The notes below the pieces were generated by a model that made no database searches, was not told the origin of the DNA, and was given only the letters and a program-made list of their open reading frames with translations. Made by a program: the position numbers and the translations under genes. Positions 8,953 through 18,800 of a stretch of DNA of 64,000 bases are shown here, one piece after another. The DNA lies in contig CM030940.1 of NCBI GenBank assembly GCA_018136815.1, positions 1,853,601 to 1,917,600 of the forward strand, read 5' to 3'. Source of the stretch: Isochrysis galbana. Its lineage: Eukaryota; Haptophyta; Isochrysidales; Isochrysidaceae. Each line of letters begins with the position of its first letter. The first letter of the stretch is position 1.

Positions 8953-11900
8953 ATGGCGACTCCGCGTCTCACGCTGCTCTGCGTTGCCGCCGCCTCCTTC
9001 TCTACCTCCTCTGCCGCCGCTGCCGTGGACGAGGTAGGCGGGACGTTCTCCGCAGCGAGTCGTGGGTCGATCCAGCGAGTCCGAGAGGACACCGTCGGCG
9101 CGCTCCCACGCTGGGGCTCTCTCTCTCCAGAGAGTTTGAGCTCGAGCGCTGCTTTGGGCCTCTCAGCTCTCGCACTGCAAGCGTCCGTAGCAGGCCTAGC
9201 TTCAGAAGCGACGATCAGGAGCAATGGAGAGCAGCCACCCGCATCTCTTAGTGCCCAGCCGGTGTGGCAACCGAGCCACACAGCCGAGGGAGAGCCAATG
9301 GCCTCGCGTATGTTGGAGGAAAAGGATGCGCTCACCGCTGCGGCCCAGGTGCGGCCGGGAGGCATAGCTCCAGCCGCAGGTGCGGCTGAATCCGGTGGAT
9401 CGGATGGCACCGCTTCAGTGACTAGCTCCGCTCCCATGTTGGCCTTCACTACTCCTACACTGGCCGCTGCTCCTACGTCGGACTCCCCTCCCGCAACGGT
9501 CTCCTCCACAGCAGTGGGCGCCTCTGCCGGGACGGGCAAACCATCTATGGAGACGGTGACCGCCGACAAGGTCTTGCTCGACCCGACCGCCTCGGCTAGC
9601 AGTCTCCCAAGTGTTCCCAGCGTGATACCCACGAGTTCCACTGCCGCCGCGGCAGTGGAGTCATCAACCCAGCAAGGAGCTCCCTCTGCTGCGAGCAGCG
9701 GCCCCGTCGTAGTGGCCGCGCTTGAGCCAGTGGTTGCCGCCGCCGTGGAATCTACTGATGGGGTTGCCTCTGCAGGTGGGGAGACGGTGACGTCTCTCGC
9801 TGTCCAGGTGGGTGAAAATGATTCGCCCGGCGGCACCACTAGCACCAGTCGGGTGATCGCAGCCGTGGCAAACGAGGTGACCGCGGGCGGCGTCAGCTCG
9901 CCGTCCAGTACCACACCGGCAGTGGTCGTTGCGCCAGTTGTTGTCCCGCCGTTGGATGCGTCCAACGTCCCTCTCGTTAGCGCGAGCAGCAAAGGTCGCG
10001 ATGCCGCAGCAGCTGCTCCTCCCGACGGCGCGATAGTTCCAGCAGCCAGCAGCTCACAGACAGCCGTATCGCTACTTGCTACAGCTAGCTCCCAACCGAC
10101 ACTTGCAGCGAGGGCGTCAGCTATTGCGCCGACCCAGAACGTGAGCCCTGCAACCCCAAACGCTGAGGATGCCGGCTCACCAGACGAATCCGCACCCACT
10201 GCGAGCGCTGCTGTTACCGCATTGGTCGTGGGCAAAGCGTCAGGCGATGCACCGCTTGAGCGCGCTACCATCTCCGCGGTGACTGAGGTTGGCATGGGGG
10301 CTCAACCAGCCTTTGGCAATTCAAGCGGCCTCACCGAGGCGACCACTGGCGCGTCGCCGGCTCTGACGGCTGCTCCACAAGCGAGCCTCCTCTTGCCCGC
10401 CAGTGCCGTTGGGGGCGATGAGCTTTCAAGCTCCGCCGCATTCTCCCCAGCCAGTGTTTATCCTGTGTCTGTCGAACCAGCATCCGCCATCAAGCCTGCG
10501 GCAGTGGGCGGCACCTCAGCCGCAATACCTGAGGGCCAACTCGGAACCATGGGCAATGCAGCCACTACCCCGAGCACCGGCGCTCCTAGCGATACCATTC
10601 CCTCTCTGACGGTGACAGTGGCCAGCACCGACCGGAGAGCGCAAGTCGCGACGGAATCCTCCGTCCTCGTTGCCAACTCCTTGGCTACCGTGGTTGACTC
10701 CGATACGGATACGCGCGGGGGAGCGCCAGGTAGCTTGACATCCGACCTTCAGCTGGATGGCACATCAGCGACAAGCACGCCATCTAGGTTTACAGCCGAT
10801 CAGGCCAGTCCAATACGCAGTGGTGCTCCGACGCCGGAAGATCCTCATGGGGCGGCTGGCGGTCCCGCTGTGAATTACATGATAGCAGCTACGAATGCGT
10901 CCGTCGCTGGCGTTGCTACGAGCGCCATGGCTCCCGCAACCACAGCAGTCGCACATGCGCTGGTCCCCTCCACCCTTGCGCGCACAGACGTGGCGCGGAT
11001 TGAGGACGTCACACGCACATCTTCAGACCTTGCCGCACGAGGTAGTCAGCCTAATCCAAAGCCTGTAGCCTTGACAACAAGCTTCACTGCCTCCGCTGCT
11101 TCGGCTAGTTCTTCTGGAGCTTCCACCATCGGCTTGATCGATGCCGGCTCGGCCAATTCGACTTCTATCAGCTCGTTGGCTGCTGTGGCAACTTTAGATG
11201 CCGCCCCAATGACGCCAAGCACCTCTACCACTGTAGGCACGGAAAGCGCCCTGGCCAAAGCTGCCAGTGCGAGCGTGACGGCATCGTCTAGCGTCATCAG
11301 CGCTGCCTCCGCACAACAGGCCATGGCTAGCACACCCACTCCTAGCATACCCGTCGCGCGTGCTGTAGCCATTGTGGAGGATGGCGCAAGCACGGCATCT
11401 ACTGCAACCCCGGTGGCCACGAGCGATGCTACGACTGCTGCGGCATCGATCTCTGTCTCGAGCGGAGTCGCCTCCGCAGCGGAGAACGCTGCAGCCCCGG
11501 CGGCCACAAGCGATGCTACAGGTCGGGTGCCGACACTGACTGCTGCGGCCTCGACCTCAGGCTCGAGCGCAATCGCCTCCGCAGTGGAGAGCGCAAACGT
11601 GGCCAGCTCGAGCAGGTCCGTCCCTACCGCCGTAGCTGTCGCCGACAACGTCACCGCGTCTGTCCCTGCCGCCGGCGCTATAGCCAGCGGAACTGCATCC
11701 TTGGCGATGCCACCCACCACCGGCGCTGCGGCAGCCGCGAGCGCCGTCTCCATCAGTGACGAGCCAGGCGCTCTCACCATCCAGCTGAACACGATAGCGA
11801 ATAGCGCAGAGAGCATGCACACCCCAGTGGGCAAAGTTGCTTCCTTGGGCCATAGCCATGTTACGAACGACAGTGCGCCAGCCGGCATTCCGGACAGTAG

Positions 11901-13545
11901 GCCGCCCCTCGGCGAGAATGTGAGCAGTGCCTTAGCTCCGACCGTTGCATTGGAGCCCGTTCTTGTTCCAGTACCAACGGCCGACGCGTACATCCCGACT
12001 GCGGGAAGCAGCGACTCCGTGAGCAAGGGCCAAATGCCATTGGCCCCGATGCCCTTGGCCGTTGCTAGCGGCGCACCATCGATCGCCATAGCTGCGACTA
12101 CCGGCAACTCGGAGCACGCACTCGCACGGGACCGTGCGGCTCTGGCCTCGACGCCGCTGCCGGGGTCAATGGGTGAGAAAGTTGTCGGAGACCAGCCCGA
12201 GCCGAGCGCCAGCACTAGCGCCGACGACGTCGCCATGTCCGCAAGCGCCGTGGCCGCCGCCGACGTCGCCGCCACGCAGCCCACACCCAAAACAGATACA
12301 AATGCAGTCACCACCAAACCTGCGAGCACCCGCACGTTCGCGGAGGCGGGATTGCAGCCTGCTGCTGCTGCTACGTCAGCAACCTCGACCTTCCTCAGCG
12401 GCGCCTCCGCGTACTTGACGCCCCCTCCACCGCCGGCTGTTACCTCGACTACCCCAACGTCGGCCGACGTGATCCGATCCGCCGGCACGCCCACTAAAAT
12501 TTCCTCGGTCTCGCGTGATCCCGTACCTGCACACCAGCTACCCAACTCGTTGCCCAAGACGTCCAGCATTGCGACCTCGGCCTCAGCCTTCTCGGTGCTC
12601 GCCGCAAGCCGCAATCTTTTCGTCATGGCCATCGTGCTCGCGCTCGCGGTGTACTTTCGCAGGCCGCTCCTTGTCTGCATTGGGAATGTGCGACGCTTAC
12701 CGCGCAACCTCGCGACGCTCCGAGGACGGCTCGGCGCACCGCCCGAGGAGGTGGAGAGCCTTGTGCGGCCATTGAAGTCTACATCGGGCTCCTGCAGAGC
12801 GCCCCGCAACGGTCTGTCGGGAGCCGTGCGGGCGCGGACAGCAGATGGGCCAAGTGTCTCGGTGGCGATGTCTTGGGAAGAGGACGACGCGGGGTGGGGT
12901 GATGTGGGAGGCGCTACCGCCCCCATGCGGAACGACCACGGGGGTGACTGGGGCTCACGTGAGGGTACTGGATCGTTGGGCGCCACGGACGGCTGGGATG
13001 ACGACGAGCTCGATCTTGAGGCGGCCCGCTCGAACGCTACGTTGCCGGCATCCAACGTCTCGGTAGTCGGGTTGCCGACGCGCGAAGCCGCAGCTGCCAT
13101 CGTCTGGCATGACAACCAGGCTCCATCGACACCTACAACGGCAGCAGTACCTGCGATGCGGGCGGCCGCGAGGAGTCCAGGAGGCAACGCCGCCTTAGTC
13201 GCAGCGCCTGCCTCTGGCGACGGCTGGGGGCACGAGGCCGACGGATGGGGCGATGACGAGGACTTCGATGGCTTCGACGAATCGCTAGAGCAGCCTGTAC
13301 TTCCGAGTGCATCGTCGCCCGCACCGCCCCCCATACCACCGCGTACGCCTCTGTTCGCGGCCTCGAGCTGCGCCAACTCCTCGCACAACTGTGGTGTGGG
13401 CGTAGGGGCGGCGGCGATATCCGCGTTGGGCGAGGCCCATACCGACGGTAGTTGGGGCGAAGCGGACGGCTGGGGCAACGATAGCGATGACGATGTTCTC
13501 GGAAACATCCCTGCTTCCACGACGGGCGGGCGCCTCGCGGGTTAA
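8953..13545 (+). CDS. Mucin-like single-pass membrane protein with acidic tryptophan-repeat tail
   Basis: An uninterrupted 1530-codon frame runs from ATG to TAA. Residues 1-24 look like a cleavable signal peptide (MATPRLTLLCVAAASFSTSS). Residues about 30-1215 are an extremely Ala/Ser/Thr/Val/Pro-rich stretch with almost no cysteine or aromatic residues, like a heavily O-glycosylated stalk. A single hydrophobic segment (NLFVMAIVLALAVYF) at about 1221-1236 precedes basic residues (FRRP). The roughly 290-residue tail carries repeated acidic tryptophan motifs (AGWGDVGG, GGDWGS, DGWDDDELD, DGWGDDEDFDGFD, DGWGNDSDDD). Such W-acidic and F-acidic motifs are known as adaptor- or coat-binding signals in trafficking proteins. 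I infer a surface or Golgi protein with a sorting tail. No family was recognised. Long antisense frames over it follow from its GC-rich codon use. Confidence 0.75.
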   Translation: MATPRLTLLCVAAASFSTSSAAAAVDEVGGTFSAASRGSIQRVREDTVGALPRWGSLSPESLSSSAALGLSALALQASVAGLASEATIRSNGEQPPASLSAQPVWQPSHTAEGEPMASRMLEEKDALTAAAQVRPGGIAPAAGAAESGGSDGTASVTSSAPMLAFTTPTLAAAPTSDSPPATVSSTAVGASAGTGKPSMETVTADKVLLDPTASASSLPSVPSVIPTSSTAAAAVESSTQQGAPSAASSGPVVVAALEPVVAAAVESTDGVASAGGETVTSLAVQVGENDSPGGTTSTSRVIAAVANEVTAGGVSSPSSTTPAVVVAPVVVPPLDASNVPLVSASSKGRDAAAAAPPDGAIVPAASSSQTAVSLLATASSQPTLAARASAIAPTQNVSPATPNAEDAGSPDESAPTASAAVTALVVGKASGDAPLERATISAVTEVGMGAQPAFGNSSGLTEATTGASPALTAAPQASLLLPASAVGGDELSSSAAFSPASVYPVSVEPASAIKPAAVGGTSAAIPEGQLGTMGNAATTPSTGAPSDTIPSLTVTVASTDRRAQVATESSVLVANSLATVVDSDTDTRGGAPGSLTSDLQLDGTSATSTPSRFTADQASPIRSGAPTPEDPHGAAGGPAVNYMIAATNASVAGVATSAMAPATTAVAHALVPSTLARTDVARIEDVTRTSSDLAARGSQPNPKPVALTTSFTASAASASSSGASTIGLIDAGSANSTSISSLAAVATLDAAPMTPSTSTTVGTESALAKAASASVTASSSVISAASAQQAMASTPTPSIPVARAVAIVEDGASTASTATPVATSDATTAAASISVSSGVASAAENAAAPAATSDATGRVPTLTAAASTSGSSAIASAVESANVASSSRSVPTAVAVADNVTASVPAAGAIASGTASLAMPPTTGAAAAASAVSISDEPGALTIQLNTIANSAESMHTPVGKVASLGHSHVTNDSAPAGIPDSRPPLGENVSSALAPTVALEPVLVPVPTADAYIPTAGSSDSVSKGQMPLAPMPLAVASGAPSIAIAATTGNSEHALARDRAALASTPLPGSMGEKVVGDQPEPSASTSADDVAMSASAVAAADVAATQPTPKTDTNAVTTKPASTRTFAEAGLQPAAAATSATSTFLSGASAYLTPPPPPAVTSTTPTSADVIRSAGTPTKISSVSRDPVPAHQLPNSLPKTSSIATSASAFSVLAASRNLFVMAIVLALAVYFRRPLLVCIGNVRRLPRNLATLRGRLGAPPEEVESLVRPLKSTSGSCRAPRNGLSGAVRARTADGPSVSVAMSWEEDDAGWGDVGGATAPMRNDHGGDWGSREGTGSLGATDGWDDDELDLEAARSNATLPASNVSVVGLPTREAAAAIVWHDNQAPSTPTTAAVPAMRAAARSPGGNAALVAAPASGDGWGHEADGWGDDEDFDGFDESLEQPVLPSASSPAPPPIPPRTPLFAASSCANSSHNCGVGVGAAAISALGEAHTDGSWGEADGWGNDSDDDVLGNIPASTTGGRLAG

Positions 13546-14340
13546 CTGGATCGCGTCAGCATGTTCTGCCGCGCCGGGTGGGTGGGGCCGAGAGCAAATC
13601 GCAATGCTTGCAACGATCGCATCACCGGGCGTGCTGCGTGCTGCGCTCCATTGTGCTTCAGTCAGGCGCATCGAGGCTGTGCTCTCTTTAAGTGGTGGGG
13701 ATCGCCTCCACGGTGCTGTGGAGTCCGAACGATCCACGACATATCCTGGCGTCAAGACGGTGCTCTCTAAGCGCTGTTGCTGGCTTGCTTCATCGTCTCC
13801 CATGGTGCTACCGTCGTCGACGTCCACGTGCCCTATCAGTTCAAGCTGGGGCCGGCTTTTCTACTTCACAATATTGAGGCTGCAACGAGGAGAGTGATCC
13901 TTGGGGCACCAATAGCCGTCTAAAGTTCGTCTATCCTCTCGGCTTCCTCTTGGCTCTCTCCTTTGTGTGTTCTTTGAGAACCGTGGTCATGTCACAGTCG
14001 TATATGTGTAGACTCACCCACCGCTTGTTGCCATACAAAGTACCTTTAGCCACCTTTAGCCGGTGTGCATATGCGTGACAATTGGATGTCGTTGGCTTTG
14101 AACGTTGCGTACATCGCCTGCGTTGCTTTTGCCGACGGCTTAGGTCGAGGTAGCCGGTTGTCAACCGGTTGTAGAGCGACGCACTGGAGCGAGCGAATGC
14201 AATAGCACCCTTGCCCGTCTGGGGGGCGCCTTGGGATCTCGCGTTGGGCGTTGGGCGCCCAAGGGCTCTACAAGTGACGCGGGTTGGAGTGAATGCGCGA
14301 CGAGCGCCCGATTCGCGGAGAGGTGCAGCGACGGATTATT
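13546..14340. other. Downstream of mucin-like gene; nothing clear
   Basis: Probably holds the 3' untranslated region. A minus-strand frame at 13931-14164 (including CHAYAHRLKVAKGTLYGNKR) has a plausible composition, but I see no family match and no context supporting it. Confidence 0.3.
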
Positions 14341-14980
14341 CTTTTATTTTAGCGATTTTTTATATACTACATACTACTAACTACTAGTACAACAAAAAAG
14401 CAACACTAGACTTAGCACTTAACGACAAAGGATAACAAAAGACCGCGGGGGACAATGTGCCCCCAGCCGAAAAATCCAAAGGGGAAGGCCGGGCCCCGCA
14501 CACAGGGACAGACTGACAGACTTGACCCGAGGCAACCACAGCAGAACACAAGAGGCCTGCCCCGCCCCTCCGCCCCAAACGCGAGGCCCAAAGTAGTGCA
14601 CATGGGCCGACCCCCCAAAATCGAAGAAAAAGGAACGAGGGGGGGCGGGAGGGGGAGCGGAGGTAGGGGTATAGATAGGCGTTGACGTCGGGATCACGGG
14701 AGAGTGTTGTGTCACTAGCAGCTTAGCGGACACCTTTTTTTTTAGCGTGAGCGATTTTACGTCTTGCACATAGTGCTGTACGTCATCTCTACTTTTAGCC
14801 GGCTTGCTCGCGCAACGGGCGGCCGAACGCGAGCAAGCCTTAAACATAAGCGCAAGCGCGCCCCTTGAAACTAGAATGAAGTGTAAGCCCGTGTAAAAAA
14901 CAGCGCTTTTAGTGCAAACAAAAGCAAAAGCAAAAGCAAACGCTTTATGCTTTATCAAACCAAAAGCGTTCAATTATCCC
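14341..14980. repeat. AAAAGC-word-rich segment, probable transposon remnant
   Basis: AT-rich for this window. The word AAAAGC or GCTTTT recurs in both orientations near both sides (about 14393-14402 and 14905-14970, including a six-base tandem CAAAAG). The layout resembles the fixed transposons elsewhere in the window, but I could not find matching ends or a target-site duplication. Confidence 0.35.
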
Positions 14981-14999
14981 CGGTTGAGAATCAGGGATA

Positions 15000-15375
15000 G
15001 CTTGTTTTCAAAGATGGGTGATATTTACAGCAAAGCTTGCTCGAAAGCTTGGTCCATTGGTCCATAGATAGTCGATTTTGGAGTCCACCAAAGCTCGATA
15101 GAAAGCTTGTTCCCAAAATAGTGCTCTGGGTCCCCCCCCCCCCCCCGTCCCCCCTCCCGCCTCCTGCCCGCCCGTTCACCGTTGCGATGGGCGAGCGACC
15201 GCCTCGAGGGGCCCTCCTCTCGCTAGAGATAGCAACGGTCGGCCGGCGAGCTATACCGCCGTCCGTATACGTGCTGCGCGTGCCGCGCGCCTATAGCAGC
15301 GCTCGGGCGCTGCGCGCCCGAAAAGCTTGGTCATAGTCATAGATGGTTGGCCACATCAGCAAAGCTTGCCAGCCG
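15000..15375. repeat. AAGCTT-word-rich segment, probable transposon remnant
   Basis: AAGCTTG/CAAGCTT-type words occur at about 15033, 15046, 15099, 15322 and 15360. CAGCAAAGCTTGC is repeated at both sides (about 15028 and 15356). No clear inverted ends were found. Sequence from 15376 to 15811 shows no gene. Confidence 0.35.
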
Positions 15376-15811
15376 GGAACTCAACGAAGCACTTGGGGAG
15401 AGACGGGAGGGGAGCGAGGGGGAAGAGGGCTTCCGCGGGGAAGCCGGGGAGAAGAGAGGAGAGGGGGGACGGACCGATACGGGACGATGCGGGGGAGAAG
15501 GGAACTGGGGCGCGGCGACGGAGAGGGAGTCGCACGGGAAGACCTTAAAACGGAACGTACGAGGGGGAAGTGTACAAGGCCCCCCCTTTACCCGCAACAA
15601 CCATACTTAGACAGCGCACAATGGCTAGCGCGATTTCCACTCAACACAGGTCAATATGACAAAGGCCATTCTTGCACTAAGGACATTTACGGGCACACAG
15701 CACGCACGCCTTTTCGAAGTAATACTATAAGCATCGCAACCATGCAACGCCACGTTTTGCAGAAGGCAAAGGCCTCACCTCGAGACAATTCCTCAAATGT
15801 GCACACACGGC

Positions 15812-18800
15812 TTACCCGCGTCTCGCCGCCTCGAGCCTCTCCAATTCTGCCTGCGCCTGCGCGTAGTTGAATTTGAGGTCTTCAACCTGTGGATGCAAGG
15901 GGAGTGCGTTCGCAAGGTATGACGTGCCTATGAGACTACCCGACAACTGGAGGGGTGAGGAGCGCCGACAGCAGCGGTCACGCAAAGCCCATTCCCTCAC
16001 CTCGTCGAAGAATTCAGGCGTGAGAGCTGCAAGCTCCTCAGCCATCGAATCGCGTTCGCGTTGGAGTGCCGCGTGCTCCTCGTGCAGCGCCGCGAGCGCC
16101 GCTTCTAGCCGGGCCGCGTAGGCGGCGCCACCCTCTGCGTGCGCTCCTATGCTAGCCTGCGCCGCCGCCGCCTCGGCCTCTCGCAGAGCGTTTTGGGCAG
16201 CCGCGAGTTCGGAACTCATACGATGCCCATCCTCAGCTAACACGCTCGCGCGTTTCTGTGCTGCGTCAGCCGAAGCGAGCGCCTCCTGTAGCTGCGTCCC
16301 CAATTCGACTACTTGCGAGCGTTTCTCAAGCAACTCGGAGCGCAGCTCTTCAAGCCGAGCCTCGAGGCTTCGATCGCCGGAAGGACTGACGCCTCGCTCG
16401 GCATTTTCGCGCTCGCGCTTCTCCGCCGCGAGGCGCGAGCGGAGTTCGGCGGACCGCTCCTCCTCAACACGAAGAGAGCGGCGCGCCTCGTCGCGTTCTC
16501 GTTGATACTTGGCGGCGCGATCGATCTCGTCTCGGGCGGATGCCGTGCGCGCCTAACAGCGAGCGGAAAGCAATGGATGAGAAGGGTGGGCGGACGCGCG
16601 GGGCAATTCAAAGCGGTTGAGCTGATGAAGCGACCCTCACCACGCCGAGCTCCTTCCGGTCAAAAGCCGCTGCTTCACGCACACCTGTGCCTCATTGAGC
16701 GCCGCCTGGAGTGCCTCGACCTGAGACCTTAGGACCTTGGCCTCCTTCGCAAGCTTAACGTGCTCCACGTTGCTCACCGCACGCTTTTGCAGCGCTGCCT
16801 TCTCCGACTGCAGCGTCTCGATCACGCGGCCCATCCGCTCTACCACAGCGTTAAGCTCCTCTCGGCCAGGAGCAGTGGCAATCCCGCGGCCACGGCCGCG
16901 GCTGCCGCTACGCGAGACTATCGCACCGCCGCTCACCTCACCGCTCGCCACAAGGAAAGACTGGTATGCCAACAAGTCACGCACACGAGCCTCAAGCTGG
17001 GCGACCGAGAGGTTGAGCTGCTCGACGGTAAAGGACAACTCCAGTGACCGCTCCTCCGACGCGACTAGGCGCGCGCGCAAGACGCTGGGCTCATCCTCAG
17101 ATGTCGCCGCAACCCCATCGGCGACAGCCGCGGCCGCGGCTGCCTCAGCAGCGGCGCGCCTCTCCTCCTCACGCTCCTCCATCCGCCGACTACGTTCGGC
17201 GGCGTCGGCCTCCTCCACCCGCCGCAGTTGCGCTTGCGCCTGCGCAAGCTGCGCCGAGAGCGCTTCACGAGCTCTCATTTGCGTCATCGCCTCTCCCATG
17301 CCGCTGGCGCGTTCGCGCGCCATCTTTGCTGCTGACTCTTGCGCCTCGGCCGCTAGGCTGCGAGTCGCAGCCTCCCTCTTTTGGCAGTCAGCGAGCTCCT
17401 CGCGCGTGCGCGCCAATTCGGCCTCCGCCGCCACAAGCTCGGAGCTCTTGGCTTGTAGCTTGGCACGGACGGTTTCGAGTCGTCGCTGCATCCGCTTTTC
17501 CGCCTCCCATCTCTCGAGGGCCGCCATGCTGCTGCTGCCCGCACCGGCGGGACCACCGGCTGGCACACCATCGCTCCTGCGAGATGGCGTTCCATTGCCG
17601 CCAGCACCAGCCTGGATCGCTGACGGACTGGCGGTGCCCGACTTTTGTTTGAGCTCGTGCAGCTGTGCCTCGGCCTGCCTTAACTGCGAGCGCAGACGAT
17701 CTGCCTCTGCCACAGCGAGCTTCCTCGCCCCTTCAATCTGCTTAAAGCGCTCTGCATCTGGTTCGGTGTGCTCATGCAGTACAGCGGAACCCGAGGCTGG
17801 CGCCTCGCCGATGGGCCCGCCGCATGAACCTCTCATGGACTCACCGCTGCCCGGGGCGCGCATTGCGGCCTCGCGTGCGGCCTGCACATCTCTGACCTCG
17901 GCCCTCATTTGCGTCAAGGCATCTCGAGTCGCCTGCCACCTCTCGCGCTCTGCTGCGACGGCGACGTCCACCGCATGCTGCACCATTTCTGGCGAGGCAC
18001 CCGGGGGGGTCGGCGGCTCGATGGGCGCCGCAGTCAACGTATTTAGGGCGTCGGTCCGGAGCGATAGCTGCGCCGCTAGCGACTCATTCGCCGTCTCCGC
18101 CGCCTCGCATCGCGCCACAGCGGCAGCAAGGTCGGAGCGGTACCGCGCCAACTCCCCAGCTTGGCGCGTCGCAAGCGACTCAGCCTCGCCGAGCTGGGTC
18201 GCGAGGCTCTCCGCTTGCGATCTGCTTATCTCCTCGCGCTGCTTGAGCGCCCGCACCTCCGTCAGCAGCTTGGTATGCCGCTCTTGGAGAGCGCTAAGCC
18301 GCGAGGCCAGCTTGCCTTCCTCTTCACGTTCGGACGCCTTCGCCTCCAGCTTGGCGGAAAGCGCCGCTGCGCGCGCGGATCTCTCTGCGTTCTCCTTGGC
18401 GACAAGAGTCATCTCCTCACGGAGGTCGGCCATCGCCGTGCGCATGCGCGAGAGCTCGCTATCCTTCTTGCGAGCCAGTGCACGCAACTGCGAGGGAAGA
18501 AGAGCGACGGGTGGCTCAGCACTAGGGGCGATATGCACGGGCGTTGGCTAGGCATTCAGGCTCACGGCAAACCACCGACCTAGAGGGCATGTCTGCTCGC
18601 CCCACTTGTAGCGTGCAACTGGCGGCACCACCTGCGCAAGTTGCGAGTGCATTGCTGACGACGGCTCCCGGCGTTTCTCCGCCTCCAGCGCGCCACCAAG
18701 GCGCTCCACCTCGGCAACTTGCTCTTGAAGGTGAATCCGAAGCGCCGCCACCTCGTGGGCTGCCGCTTCCGCTTCCACCTGCAAGCGCTGGATAGTCTCA

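Noticed and set aside
11046-13520. 824-codon minus-strand frame opposite the mucin-like gene
   Set aside because: Antisense shadow of an Ala/Ser/Thr-rich gene; no signal peptide, domain or splice logic, and codon bias fits the plus strand.
16737-18551. 604-codon plus-strand frame rich in Ser/Ala/Arg
   Set aside because: Antisense of CEP290 exon 6; GC-rich Glu/Ala codons leave the opposite strand open.
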